Source: JANYCG01 sp031392945
Lineage (GTDB): Bacteria; Pseudomonadota; Gammaproteobacteria; Burkholderiales; Burkholderiaceae_C
DNA length: 40,765 nucleotides
Assembly: GCA_031392945.1 (NCBI GenBank)
Contig: JANMVT010000069.1
Coordinates: forward strand, 1-40,765
Direction of reading: 5' to 3'
Position numbers and translations under genes: made by a program. How positions within the stretch are numbered: position 1 is the stretch's first letter; each line of letters opens with the position of its first letter. This document shows, piece by piece, positions 26,357-34,641 of the stretch. The notes beneath the pieces are model-generated. The model was not told where the DNA came from, ran no database searches, and saw only the letters and a list, made by a program, of their open reading frames with translations.

Positions 26357-27261
26357 CTCAAGATCACGCTGCTCAGGCGCCGGCGATAGGTCGCCACGGT
26401 CGGGTCAACCGGCGGAATCTGCCCGTCGGCCACTTTGATTTTGGGCGGCTCGATGATGTCCAGAATGGCGATGAAGGTCTTGCGCGCCAGCTCTTCGGCC
26501 CAGGCCTTGTCGCGCATCAAAATCTCCAGCAATTCATCCATTGCGCCCGTCCACTGCTGTCCGGCCATCAGCAACTGGGCTTTGGCGAAGCGGGCATCGA
26601 AATTCCGCCTGTTTTGCCCGATCAGTGCATCAAAATGGCCGTTTTTCCTCGCCAGCTGTGCGTTGTCAGCTGCAAAATCTATAGCGTTCATCCAGCGTTG
26701 CAGTGAATCGAACTTGCGCACCAGGGCGGTTTTGGTGATCACGGGGGCGAAGGCGACCTTGGCGTCGTCGGTTTTGCCCTCTTGCAGCAGCAGCTTGATG
26801 TAGTCAAAACGCGCGTCTTCGTCGTTCGGGGTTTTGAGCACGGCCTGGTGCAGTGCCTCGCGGATCGCGTCCGGGTCGTCTGCAGCGGGCGCGTCGGACA
26901 TTTCGACCTTGCTGACCTCGGCTTCCAGCACCTCCTCAGGCGGCAGGTGTTTGTCCAGAAAGGCCTTGATCTGGCCCTCGGGCAGGGCGCCGGTGAAGCC
27001 GTCCACCGGTTTGCCGCCGGACAGCAGGACGCAGGTGGGAATGGAGCGGATGCCAAAGGCCTGGCTCAGCTCCTGCTCCTGCTCCGAGTCGATTTTGACC
27101 AGCTTGAAGCGGCCGGCGTACTCGGCCTCGATCTTCTCCAGCAGCGGCCCGATGACCTTGCAGGGGCCACACCAGGGCGCCCAGAAATCGACCAGCACGG
27201 GGGTGTGGGCGGACGCTTCGATGACTTCGGCATCAAAGTTTTCGACGGTTACGTTGATCAT
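26353..27261 (-). CDS. Thioredoxin/TPR co-chaperone (CnoX/YbbN family)
   Basis: This 302-residue protein joins an N-terminal thioredoxin fold (residues 1-108, W-C-G-P-C at 30-34, cis-Pro in R-S-I-P-T) to a helical TPR-like C-terminal half. This is the YbbN/CnoX arrangement; such proteins protect folding clients during oxidative stress. Here the CXXC pair is complete (C31, C34). ATG 27261 begins M-I-N-V-T-V-E-N-F; the open frame continues upstream only as the antisense of purE. A 17-bp element lies within A-M-N-A-I-D-F-A-A-D. It sits on the opposite strand between purC and purE. Confidence 0.9.
   Translation of the reverse strand: MINVTVENFDAEVIEASAHTPVLVDFWAPWCGPCKVIGPLLEKIEAEYAGRFKLVKIDSEQEQELSQAFGIRSIPTCVLLSGGKPVDGFTGALPEGQIKAFLDKHLPPEEVLEAEVSKVEMSDAPAADDPDAIREALHQAVLKTPNDEDARFDYIKLLLQEGKTDDAKVAFAPVITKTALVRKFDSLQRWMNAIDFAADNAQLARKNGHFDALIGQNRRNFDARFAKAQLLMAGQQWTGAMDELLEILMRDKAWAEELARKTFIAILDIIEPPKIKVADGQIPPVDPTVATYRRRLSSVILS
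26669..26685. repeat. 17-bp AT-rich element, copy 6 (in the thioredoxin/TPR gene)
   Basis: GCTGCAAAATCTATAGC; on the other strand it reads GCTAT-AGATTTT-GCAGC. It matches the purK copy at 14 of 17 positions. Confidence 0.6.
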
Positions 27262-27297
27262 TTCAGGGATTTGGGGGTAGAAAAGTAAAATGCAAAC

Positions 27298-27789
27298 ATG
27301 AAAATTCAAATTGGCATTGTCATGGGCTCCAGATCCGACTGGGACACCATGCAACACGCAGTGCAGATTCTCCAACACTTCCAGGTCGGGCATGAAGCCA
27401 AAGTGGTCTCGGCGCACAGAATGCCTGACGACATGTTCGCTTACGCTGAAAGCGCGGCGGGCCGGGGCCTCAAAGCCATCATCGCGGGCGCGGGCGGCGC
27501 GGCGCATCTGCCAGGCATGCTGGCGGCCAAAACCACGGTGCCGGTGCTGGGTGTGCCCGTGGCCAGCAAACACCTGCACGGCGTCGATTCGCTGCACAGC
27601 ATCGTGCAAATGCCCAAAGGCGTGCCCGTGGCCACTTTTGCCATTGGCGACGCGGGCGCAGCCAACGCAGCCTTGTTCGCCGTGGCCATGCTGGCCAATG
27701 AGGACGCTGAGCTGCGTGCCAGGCTCGACGCCTACCGCGCCGCGCAAACCCAGGCGGCGCGCGACATGACCCTGCCGCCGGCGCTGTGA
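27298..27789 (+). CDS. purE: N5-carboxyaminoimidazole ribonucleotide mutase
   Basis: This 163-residue class I PurE converts N5-CAIR to CAIR. It has I-V-M-G-S-R-S-D-W near the start, V-S-A-H-R-M-P (active-site His), I-A-G-A-G-G-A-A-H-L-P-G-M, and G-V-P-V. The start is 36 nt from the divergent thioredoxin/TPR start. No SD precedes it, and TAAAAT at 27286-27291 ends 6 nt before the ATG, so a leaderless transcript is possible. The stop overlaps purK by 4 nt (GTGA). Confidence 0.96.
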   Translation: MKIQIGIVMGSRSDWDTMQHAVQILQHFQVGHEAKVVSAHRMPDDMFAYAESAAGRGLKAIIAGAGGAAHLPGMLAAKTTVPVLGVPVASKHLHGVDSLHSIVQMPKGVPVATFAIGDAGAANAALFAVAMLANEDAELRARLDAYRAAQTQAARDMTLPPAL

Positions 27790-29036
27790 GCCGACCCGTG
27801 CCCAAGAAGTCCAGGACGCCGGCGCCCAAAAGCGCAAAGTTGCCCTTTTTGCCTGGGCTTGGCCCGACCGGCCGGCCGGTCACCCTGGGCGTCATGGGCG
27901 GCGGCCAGTTGGGCCGCATGTTCATTCACGCCGCCCAGGCCATGGGTTATGCCACGGCGGTGCTCGACCCGGATCAGGCCAGCCCGGCCGGCCTGGTCAG
28001 CCACCACCACATCCAGACCGCTTACCTGGACCCGGACGGCCTGGCCGGACTGGCCCGCCATTGCGACGCCATCACCACCGAGTTTGAAAACGTCCCGGCG
28101 GCGGCCCTGCTGGCCTTGTCTGGGAAATGTCCCGTGGCCCCGTCGGCCCAGGCAGTGCGCATTGCCCAGGACCGCGCCGCCGAAAAAGCCCATTTCGACC
28201 GCTGCGGCGTTGCCTGTGCGCCGTACGCCGTGATCGAAACGCATGAGCAACTCAAGGCCGTTGCGGCTGATCTGCTGCCCGGCATCCTCAAAACCGCGCG
28301 CATGGGTTATGACGGCAAGGGCCAGATCCGCGTCAAAACCCGTGCCGAACTCGCCCGCGCCTGGGCTCGGCTTAGACACGCGCCCTGTGTGCTTGAGAAG
28401 ATGCTGGCCCTGCAAGCCGAGTATTCGGTGATTGTGGCGCGCGGCTGGGACGGCGCCTGTGTGAACCTGCCGGTGCACCGCAACACGCACCGCAACGGCA
28501 TTCTGGCCCTCACCGAGGTTTACCAGAGAATTATGCCAGAAGCCCTTGCCCGACAAGCGGTATTAGCTTCTAAATCAATAGCAAAAGAATTGAACTACGT
28601 GGGCGTCCTATGTGTTGAATTCTTCCTGGTCGGGCACGCCAGGACGGGCAAACCCAGCCTGGTCGTCAACGAGATCGCGCCGCGCCCGCACAACAGCGGC
28701 CACTACAGCATGGACGCCTGCGACGTCTCGCAGTTCGAGCTGCAAGTGCGGACCCTGGCCGGCCTGCCGCTTGTGCAACCGCGCCAGCACAGCCCCGCTG
28801 CCATGCTGAATCTGCTGGGGGATCTGTGGCCCAAAAAAGGCAATCCGCCGTGGGACAAAGTGCTGGCCTTGCCCGGCACGCACTTGCACCTGTACGGCAA
28901 AACACAGGCCAAACCGGGGCGCAAGATGGGGCACTTGAACATCACTGGCCCAACGCGGACCCAGGTTCAGGCCACCGCGGCGCAAGCCGCGAAGCTGCTG
29001 GGCATCAAGGCGTTTGAGAGGCTGTCGGCAAATTGA
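27786..29036 (+). CDS. purK: 5-(carboxyamino)imidazole ribonucleotide synthase
   Basis: This 416-residue ATP-grasp enzyme makes N5-CAIR from AIR, bicarbonate and ATP, feeding PurE. GTG 27786 overlaps the purE stop. About 30 extra basic residues precede the conserved L-G-V-M-G-G-G-Q-L-G-R-M. Other motifs: T-T-E-F-E-N-V-P, A-R-M-G-Y-D-G-K-G-Q, and N-E-I-A-P-R-P-H-N-S-G-H-Y. At 28520-28625 the codon use turns AT-rich around a 17-bp element, yet the frame is intact. The higB promoter overlaps its 3' end. Confidence 0.95.
   Translation: MSRPVPKKSRTPAPKSAKLPFLPGLGPTGRPVTLGVMGGGQLGRMFIHAAQAMGYATAVLDPDQASPAGLVSHHHIQTAYLDPDGLAGLARHCDAITTEFENVPAAALLALSGKCPVAPSAQAVRIAQDRAAEKAHFDRCGVACAPYAVIETHEQLKAVAADLLPGILKTARMGYDGKGQIRVKTRAELARAWARLRHAPCVLEKMLALQAEYSVIVARGWDGACVNLPVHRNTHRNGILALTEVYQRIMPEALARQAVLASKSIAKELNYVGVLCVEFFLVGHARTGKPSLVVNEIAPRPHNSGHYSMDACDVSQFELQVRTLAGLPLVQPRQHSPAAMLNLLGDLWPKKGNPPWDKVLALPGTHLHLYGKTQAKPGRKMGHLNITGPTRTQVQATAAQAAKLLGIKAFERLSAN
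28566..28582. repeat. 17-bp AT-rich element, copy 7 (in purK)
   Basis: GCTTCTAAATCAATAGC, embedded in an AT-rich patch and encoding part of V-L-A-S-K-S-I-A-K-E. Confidence 0.6.
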
Positions 29037-29060
29037 CTTCGTCACGTGATGCGTTACAAT
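29033..29060 (+). promoter_or_regulatory. Predicted sigma70-type higB promoter, leaderless
   Basis: TTGACT (29033-29038) and TACAAT (29055-29060) are 16 bp apart. The -35 overlaps the purK stop codon. Transcription should start about 7 nt after the -10, essentially at the higB ATG (29068), and no SD is present. Confidence 0.65.
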
Positions 29061-29066
29061 CAACGC
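29042..29066 (+). promoter_or_regulatory. Likely HigA operator sites over the higB promoter
   Basis: The 8-bp palindrome TCACGTGA (29042-29049) lies between -35 and -10. The inverted pair GCGTT (29051-29055) and AACGC (29062-29066) brackets the -10. Either could bind the HigA repressor. Confidence 0.5.
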
Positions 29067-29067
29067 C

Positions 29068-29346
29068 ATGATCAAGTCGTTTTCGCACAAGGGGCTTGAG
29101 TTGTTTTACCGAACCGGAAAAAAGACCGGCATCCAGGCCACCCACGCGAGGCGCTTGCAAATCATGTTGACGATGCTGCAAGTGGCCAAGACGCCGCAGG
29201 CCATGAATGCGCCGGGGTTTGGGCTGCATGTGCTCAAGGGCGAGCTCAAAAACCACTGGGCTGTGACCGTGAATGGCAATTGGCGCATGACTTTCCGGTT
29301 TGAAGGCGAAGACGCAATTTTGGTCAATTACCAAGACTATCACTAG
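29068..29346 (+). CDS. higB: HigB-family (RelE-like) toxin
   Basis: This 92-residue toxin precedes its antitoxin, the usual HigBA order. It has I-K-S-F-x-H-K-G-L-E at the start, L-H-x-L-K-G-E-L-K-x-x-W-A-V-T-V-N-G-N-W-R-M-T-F-R-F in the middle, and Y-Q-D-Y-H at the end, all typical of the HigB/YoeB-like plasmid-maintenance killer family that cleaves ribosome-bound mRNA. The gap to higA is 9 nt. Confidence 0.94.
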   Translation: MIKSFSHKGLELFYRTGKKTGIQATHARRLQIMLTMLQVAKTPQAMNAPGFGLHVLKGELKNHWAVTVNGNWRMTFRFEGEDAILVNYQDYH

Positions 29347-29355
29347 GAATCAGCC

Positions 29356-29655
29356 ATGCAGATGCACAACCCCGCCCACCCCGGCGAAGTATTGAAGGAA
29401 GCTTATCTCGACCCGCTGGAGATGAGCGTGACCGAATTCGCGCGTCGCATTGGCATTTCGCGCAAGTGCGCCAGCGAATTTGTCAACAAACGCGCCGGCA
29501 TCAGCGTGGAGATGGCGCACCGTCTGGCCAAGGCAACTGACACCACGGCCGAATCATGGCTGATGATGCAAGTGCAGTACGCCCTGTGGCAGTCGAAGCA
29601 GGACAAAGTGCCGGAACATATTCAGGTTGAGCGCTTGGCGCTCGGCCACGCTTGA
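29356..29655 (+). CDS. higA: HigA-family antitoxin, HTH XRE type
   Basis: This 99-residue protein has the HigA opening N-P-A-H-P-G-E-V-L-K-E-A-Y-L, a helix-turn-helix (V-T-E-F-A-R-R-I-G-I-S-R-K-C-A-S-E-F-V-N), and the A-E-S-W-L-M-M-Q segment. AGGA 7-10 nt upstream is the SD. It should neutralise HigB and repress the operon. Its stop codon is overlapped by an in-frame TTG of the downstream caspase-like ORF. Confidence 0.95.
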   Translation: MQMHNPAHPGEVLKEAYLDPLEMSVTEFARRIGISRKCASEFVNKRAGISVEMAHRLAKATDTTAESWLMMQVQYALWQSKQDKVPEHIQVERLALGHA

Positions 29656-29738
29656 GCCCGGGATTGCGGAGCGCTGGTCAAACGGTCAAAATCAAACCGC
29701 CCCTTCAACCTGACCCAACATACTCCCGCGCCCGCGCC

Positions 29739-31547
29739 GTGATATCGCCTGTCTTCCCGTCCCGACTCCGCTTTGCCGCCATCCTGTTGGCTGGCTGGCT
29801 GCTGTCTGCATGGGCCATCGCCCAGGGCATCCCCGAGCAGCGCCTGGCCCTGGTGATCGGCAACGCCGCCTATAAAACCTCGCCCTTGACCAACCCGGTC
29901 AATGACGCGCGTCTGATGGAGGCCTCACTCAAAGAAGCTGGCTTCACTGTCATCAAGGCTGAAAACGCCTCCATGCGCGACATGCGCCGCCTGGTGCGCG
30001 ACTTCGGCGACCGCCTCAAGGCGTCGGGCGGCGTCGGCCTGTTTTATTTTGCCGGCCATGGCGTGCAGGTGCGCGGCGAAAACTTCCTGGTCTCCACCGA
30101 CTCCGACATCCGCAATGAAGACGAAGTGGCTGACGACGCCATCAATGCCAACCTGATACTGGAAAAAATGCAGTCTGCAGGCAACCGCATGAACCTGGTG
30201 ATTCTGGACGCCTGCCGCAACAACCCCTTTACCGTGAAGTCGCGCGCCGCCGTCAGCGGCCTGGCCACCATGAGCGCGCCCAGCGGCTCCCTGGTGGCCT
30301 ATTCCACCTCGCCGGGTTCGGTGGCCAGCGACGGCAATGGCCAAAACGGCCTGCACACCGAGCATCTGGCCAAGGTGATCCGCCAGCCCGGCCTGCCGGT
30401 CGAAGAGGTCTTCAAACAAGTGCGCACGGCAGTGCGCCGCGACAGCAACAACCAGCAAACGCCCTGGGAGAACACCGCCCTGGAGGGGCAGTTCTATTTC
30501 AAAATGCCGGCCCAAACCGCGCCTGCCGCGACGCAAGGCCGGGCCAACCCGATCAATGTGCCGCCCGCCGAGATGGCTTTGTGGAGCAGCGTCACGGACT
30601 CGTTGACCGCCAGCGAGGTGCAAGCCTATTTGAATCGTTACCCCAACGGCCTGTTCGCCGATGTGGCCAAAGCGCGCATCGCCGCGTTGTTGGGTTCGAC
30701 TGCTGACAAAGCCGCTTCGCAACGCATCGCGTCCGAGCGCGCCGCCAATGAACGCGCAGCGGCCGAGGCCAGTTTGAGGGCTGCCGAAGCCGCCATTGAG
30801 CAAAACAAACAGCTAATCGCAGCCCGAACTGATCCCGTGACCTTGGACATGGCGTTTTGGGAAAATGTGAAAGGCGCCCAGCGCCCCGCGGAACTGGAAG
30901 CTTATATCCAGCAATTTCCCAAGGGCATGTTTATCGCTTTGGCGAAAGTCAGGGTGGAGGACATGAGGGCCAGGCCGACGCCTGTTATCGCCGCTAAAGC
31001 CCCGTCACTGGCCGACGCAACGCCTTTGGCCATGCAAGCGTCGCCCGGCGAGGTGCTGGGCAATTTGGTCATTCGTGACGAATTTAGCAAGAAGACGGAA
31101 ACCATTGAAGTGCGCGTGAAGGATAAGACAGCCCTGCAAACCAGTTTCAGCAGCGGTGATGTGCTCGCCAATGATGGGCAGGTGCTGTCGGTGCGGCTGG
31201 GCGGCTTGGTCGTGACTGCAAAGAGTGCCAGCCTGTGGAAAATGCCGCTTCAGACGGGTTCGAGTGGTGAGGCAAAAGTTGAAATCACAAGCCCCTTTGT
31301 TGCGAAAGGCAGCTTGGAATGGAAGGTGATCTCCACCAACGCTGATCGCCAAGTGGTGGATGTCAAGATGTACTACACGTTTACGGGCGGTTCGTTTGCT
31401 AGCCAGCAATTTGTCAAGTGGCTGGGTTCATATGCCGCCGGTCAAGGATTGCCGAGTTCGTTCTCCTACAGCAACCGGCAAACAAGCGGGCCAGGTGGTT
31501 TGGCAGGAACTGAAACCCTCAGCGCCGAATTCACCCCCAAAAAATAA
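29739..31547 (+). CDS. Secreted caspase-like (peptidase C14) protein
   Basis: From GTG 29739 the product has 602 residues with an evident signal peptide (R-L-R-F-A-A-I-L-L-A-G-W-L-L-S-A-W-A-I-A-Q). An upstream TTG at 29652 overlaps the higA stop and is an alternative start. The caspase p20-like domain (about 30-255) has A-L-V-I-G-N-A-A-Y, the catalytic Y-F-A-G-H-G (H107) and L-D-A-C-R-N-N-P-F (C159). Two related segments of about 40 residues follow (about 275-315 and 367-410; M-A-x-W-x-x-V ... Y-P/F-P-x-G-x-F). An Ala/Glu-rich coiled-coil-like stretch separates them. The last 170 residues match nothing I recognise. Periplasmic location is inferred; the substrate is unknown. Confidence 0.9.
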   Translation: MISPVFPSRLRFAAILLAGWLLSAWAIAQGIPEQRLALVIGNAAYKTSPLTNPVNDARLMEASLKEAGFTVIKAENASMRDMRRLVRDFGDRLKASGGVGLFYFAGHGVQVRGENFLVSTDSDIRNEDEVADDAINANLILEKMQSAGNRMNLVILDACRNNPFTVKSRAAVSGLATMSAPSGSLVAYSTSPGSVASDGNGQNGLHTEHLAKVIRQPGLPVEEVFKQVRTAVRRDSNNQQTPWENTALEGQFYFKMPAQTAPAATQGRANPINVPPAEMALWSSVTDSLTASEVQAYLNRYPNGLFADVAKARIAALLGSTADKAASQRIASERAANERAAAEASLRAAEAAIEQNKQLIAARTDPVTLDMAFWENVKGAQRPAELEAYIQQFPKGMFIALAKVRVEDMRARPTPVIAAKAPSLADATPLAMQASPGEVLGNLVIRDEFSKKTETIEVRVKDKTALQTSFSSGDVLANDGQVLSVRLGGLVVTAKSASLWKMPLQTGSSGEAKVEITSPFVAKGSLEWKVISTNADRQVVDVKMYYTFTGGSFASQQFVKWLGSYAAGQGLPSSFSYSNRQTSGPGGLAGTETLSAEFTPKK

Positions 31548-31646
31548 GAAGACCGTGTTGCCAGCCTCATCGCCCAAGTTGCCACCAAGCGCCCCAATGC
31601 AGCAAGGACTTGGCTGCCTTTTGACATCAGCCAAAAGGGCGTGCCG

Positions 31647-32714
31647 GTGATTCTGGATGGAAATGCTCCAAATTCAATAGCTGCCGCCGCCTGTCTGGTA
31701 AGGGCAAACGGGCTAATCGGCCTGCCGACCGAGACGGTATACGGCCTGGGCGCCAACGCCGACGACGCGCAGGCCGTGGCCAAAATATTTGCCGCCAAAG
31801 GCCGCCCCAGCGACCACCCGCTGATCGTCCATGTGGCCGATGCCAGCGCTGTCGCGCATTTTGCCGATCACGTGCCGGCGTTCGCCAACCCGCTGATGGC
31901 AGCGTTCTGGCCCGGCCCCTTGACCCTGATCCTGTCGCGCCGCGACGGCGTGGGCGCGGCGGCGGCGGGCGGACAGGATTCCATCGGCCTGCGTTGCCCC
32001 TCGCACCCGGTGGCGCAGGCCCTGCTCAAGGCCTTGGGGCCTGACGCGGGCGACGGTGAAAAAGCCGTTTGGGGCATCGCCGCGCCCAGCGCCAACCAGT
32101 TTGGCCGCGTCAGTCCGACGACGGCCTTGCACGTGCAAGGCGAATTTGGCGGCGATTTGCTGATTCTGGACGGTGGAGCCTGTGACGTCGGCATCGAGTC
32201 CACCATCATCGACTGCACCCGGGGCAGGCCCATTCTGCTGCGCCCCGGCAGCATCACGCGCGCGCAGGTCGAAGCCGCGTGCGGCCAGCCAGTGCTCCTG
32301 AAAGAAGAGCTGCCTGTGCATGTGCCGCAGGGGCCAAGGGCCTCTGGGACGCTTGAATCGCATTACGCGCCGACGGCCAAGGTTCGGCTCATGAACCTGC
32401 GGGCCCTGCAGACCGCGCTGGATGTGTTGGGGGCCGAGATCGACCAGGGGCAAAGCGCTACAGAACCCGGCGCCAAGCCTGGCAAAGACCAGCCCGTCAT
32501 CGCCACCTACTCGCGTGCGGTATTGCGCAGCCGCTCCAGCAAAGTCCTGCGCCGGCGCATGCCCGACGATGCCGCCGCCACCGCCCAGCAGCTGTTCGCC
32601 GTGCTGCGCGAATTCGACGCGCAAGGCGTCAAGCTGATCTGGATCGAGACGCCGCCCGACACGCCCGACTGGGACGGTGTGCGCGACCGCCTGCAACGGG
32701 CGTCGGCGGCCTGA
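31647..32714 (+). CDS. tsaC: Threonylcarbamoyl-AMP synthase, Sua5-type
   Basis: This 355-residue enzyme makes threonylcarbamoyl-AMP from threonine, bicarbonate and ATP, the first step of t6A tRNA modification. It has L-P-T-E-T-V-Y-G-L-G-A (from residue 26), K-G-R-P-S-D-H-P-L, P-S-A-N-Q-F-G, and a C-terminal Sua5 domain, so it is the long YrdC-plus-Sua5 form. GTG 31647 with AAGGG 8 nt upstream gives the family-typical M-I-L-D-G; GTG 31641 is too close to that SD. A 17-bp element lies within codons 7-12. In related bacteria it often follows purK directly. Confidence 0.93.
   Translation: MILDGNAPNSIAAAACLVRANGLIGLPTETVYGLGANADDAQAVAKIFAAKGRPSDHPLIVHVADASAVAHFADHVPAFANPLMAAFWPGPLTLILSRRDGVGAAAAGGQDSIGLRCPSHPVAQALLKALGPDAGDGEKAVWGIAAPSANQFGRVSPTTALHVQGEFGGDLLILDGGACDVGIESTIIDCTRGRPILLRPGSITRAQVEAACGQPVLLKEELPVHVPQGPRASGTLESHYAPTAKVRLMNLRALQTALDVLGAEIDQGQSATEPGAKPGKDQPVIATYSRAVLRSRSSKVLRRRMPDDAAATAQQLFAVLREFDAQGVKLIWIETPPDTPDWDGVRDRLQRASAA
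31665..31681. repeat. 17-bp AT-rich element, copy 8 (in tsaC)
   Basis: GCTCCAAATTCAATAGC encodes A-P-N-S-I-A at the enzyme N-terminus and matches the purK copy at 14 of 17 positions. Confidence 0.6.
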
Positions 32715-32723
32715 ACAACCAGG

Positions 32724-34622
32724 TCAGGCCAAAGGGGCTGCGATGGTCGCGTTGCCGCGCATGAACTCTTCAAACGCCAGGGGGCCCATCGGCCGCGCGA
32801 ACAGGTAACCCTGGCCCTGGTCGCAGCCGAGATCGGCCAATTGCTGGCGCGTGGCCTCGTCTTCGATGCCTTCGGCGGTGGTTTTCAGGCCCAGGCTTTT
32901 GGCCATTTGCACGATGGCGCGCACCATGGCCAGGTCTTTGGGGCCGTTGCTCAAGCGGCGCACAAAGGACTGGTCCACCTTGAGTTTGTCCACCTCGAAA
33001 CGCTGCAAATAGGCCAGGTTGGAGTAGCCGGTTCCAAAGTCGTCAATGGTGAGTTTGACGCCGAGCTTTTTGAGCGCATCCAGGGTTTTGACGAACTCCT
33101 CGGAATCCTGGATCAGGGTGGATTCGGTCAGCTCCAGCTCAAGGCAGCTGGCGTCGGCCCGGTGCAGGGCGATGGCGTCGCGCACCACTTCGGCGATGGT
33201 GCCGCGGCGGAACTGCACCACCGACAAATTGACGGCGATGACAAAGGCCACCGAATTTTCGGCGCGCCAGGCCATCATCTGGCGGCAAGCCTCATTGAGC
33301 ACCCATTCGCCGATGTCCACGATCAGGCCGGACTTCTCGGCCAGCGCGATGAATTGGGTCGGCGGAATCAGGCCGTGCTGCGGGTGCTCCCAGCGGATCA
33401 GGGCCTCGGCGCCGACCATGGTTCCGCTTTGCAGATCCAGCACCGGCTGGTAGTGCAGCACAAACTCCTGGCGCGTCAGGGCCAGGCGCAGGCCCTCGGT
33501 CAGGTTGAGCTCGTCCTGCAGGCTGGCGCTCATGGACTTGTCGAAATAACGGAAGGTGTTGCGTCCGGCATTTTTGGCGCTGTACATGGCGATGTCGGAC
33601 AGGCGCAGCAGGGTCTCGAAATCGCTGCCGTCGTCGGGGAAGAAGGAGATTCCGATCGAGCACGATATCTGGATCGAGGTGTCGCGCAATGGCACGGGCT
33701 GCGCCAGCGACTGCATCAGCTTGGCGACCGCGTAGTTGATGGTTTTCTTGTCGGCGATGTTGGTCAGCACGATCAGGAACTCGTCGCCGCCGTGCCGGCT
33801 GACGCTGTCGGTCTCGCGCACGCCCTTGACCAGGCGCTGGGCCACCAGGCGCAAAAATTCATCGCCCGCCGCGTGGCCCATGCTGTCGTTGATGGTCTTG
33901 AAATTGTCCAGGTCGACAAACATCATGGCCACGCGCGTGCCCAGGCGGCGCGCCTGCGCCAGGGCGATCTCCAGGCGCTCGCGCTCCATCACGCGGTTGG
34001 GCAGGTCGGTCAGCGCGTCATAACGCGCCAGGTGCGCCAGGCTGCGCTGGGACTCATGCACGCGCGCCACTTCGGCTTGCAGGCGGCCCAGGGCCGTGCG
34101 CAGATCCCTGGACAGCAGCCAGACCGAAAACGCGCAGATGGCCAGCACCAGCAGGGCCATGATCACGCGCCCCGGTGACAAGGGCAGATCCATGTCGACG
34201 CGCCACCCGGCGACGGTGGCCCAGGCGATGAAGGCCACCGACAGCAGCATGAAGGCCAGCACGCCCAGGGTGTAGCGGGTGCCGGCCAGCATCGCCGCGA
34301 AGATCAGGATCACCGGGTAGACGATCAGGGTGCCGCCAAACACGCCCTGGCCGAACCACATTATCAGGGTGGTGGTGGCGGTGCCCATGGACAGCAGCAC
34401 GGCCCCGGCCAGGCGGGTGCGCCCCTGGCGGTTGAGCCAAAAAGTCAGGGCCACGAACAACAGGGCGGCCCCGGCCAGCGCACTCAGAACGTAGATGCCG
34501 TCGATGAAGGTGAAGGTGATGGACATCACCACCGCCACCAGCACCCCGCAGGTGATCTGGTTGAGCCGCGTGGCCAGCAATTCGCGGTCCGCCGCCACGC
34601 TTCGCATTTTTCTGTCACTCAC
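32724..34622 (-). CDS. Membrane GGDEF-EAL cyclic-di-GMP signalling protein
   Basis: The protein has 632 residues. Five or six hydrophobic helices (about 20-165) form an N-terminal membrane sensor, followed by a GGDEF domain and an EAL domain. G-G-D-E-F (278-282) and E-A-L (406-408) are intact, as are the EAL landmarks E-L-T-E-S, D-D-F-G-T-G-Y-S, K-V-D-Q-S-F-V and A-E-G-I-E-D. It could make or degrade cyclic-di-GMP, or both. GTG 34622 is preferred: GAGGTG lies 6 nt upstream, whereas GTG 34631 overlaps that SD. It lies just after dacB on the same strand and is probably cotranscribed. Confidence 0.92.
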   Translation of the reverse strand: MSDRKMRSVAADRELLATRLNQITCGVLVAVVMSITFTFIDGIYVLSALAGAALLFVALTFWLNRQGRTRLAGAVLLSMGTATTTLIMWFGQGVFGGTLIVYPVILIFAAMLAGTRYTLGVLAFMLLSVAFIAWATVAGWRVDMDLPLSPGRVIMALLVLAICAFSVWLLSRDLRTALGRLQAEVARVHESQRSLAHLARYDALTDLPNRVMERERLEIALAQARRLGTRVAMMFVDLDNFKTINDSMGHAAGDEFLRLVAQRLVKGVRETDSVSRHGGDEFLIVLTNIADKKTINYAVAKLMQSLAQPVPLRDTSIQISCSIGISFFPDDGSDFETLLRLSDIAMYSAKNAGRNTFRYFDKSMSASLQDELNLTEGLRLALTRQEFVLHYQPVLDLQSGTMVGAEALIRWEHPQHGLIPPTQFIALAEKSGLIVDIGEWVLNEACRQMMAWRAENSVAFVIAVNLSVVQFRRGTIAEVVRDAIALHRADASCLELELTESTLIQDSEEFVKTLDALKKLGVKLTIDDFGTGYSNLAYLQRFEVDKLKVDQSFVRRLSNGPKDLAMVRAIVQMAKSLGLKTTAEGIEDEATRQQLADLGCDQGQGYLFARPMGPLAFEEFMRGNATIAAPLA

Positions 34623-34641
34623 AAAGGGCACCTCAGTCTCA

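Noticed and set aside
27262..27837. N-terminal extension of the thioredoxin/TPR gene to 494 residues
   Set aside because: The added part is the antisense of purE; the family start M-I-N-V is at 27261.
31548..31646. Short coding remnant between the caspase gene and tsaC
   Set aside because: Under 100 bp with no SD-linked start or recognisable peptide; treated as leader sequence.
32841..34178. 445-codon plus-strand frame opposite the GGDEF-EAL gene
   Set aside because: The composition is antisense-like and the minus strand carries all catalytic motifs.
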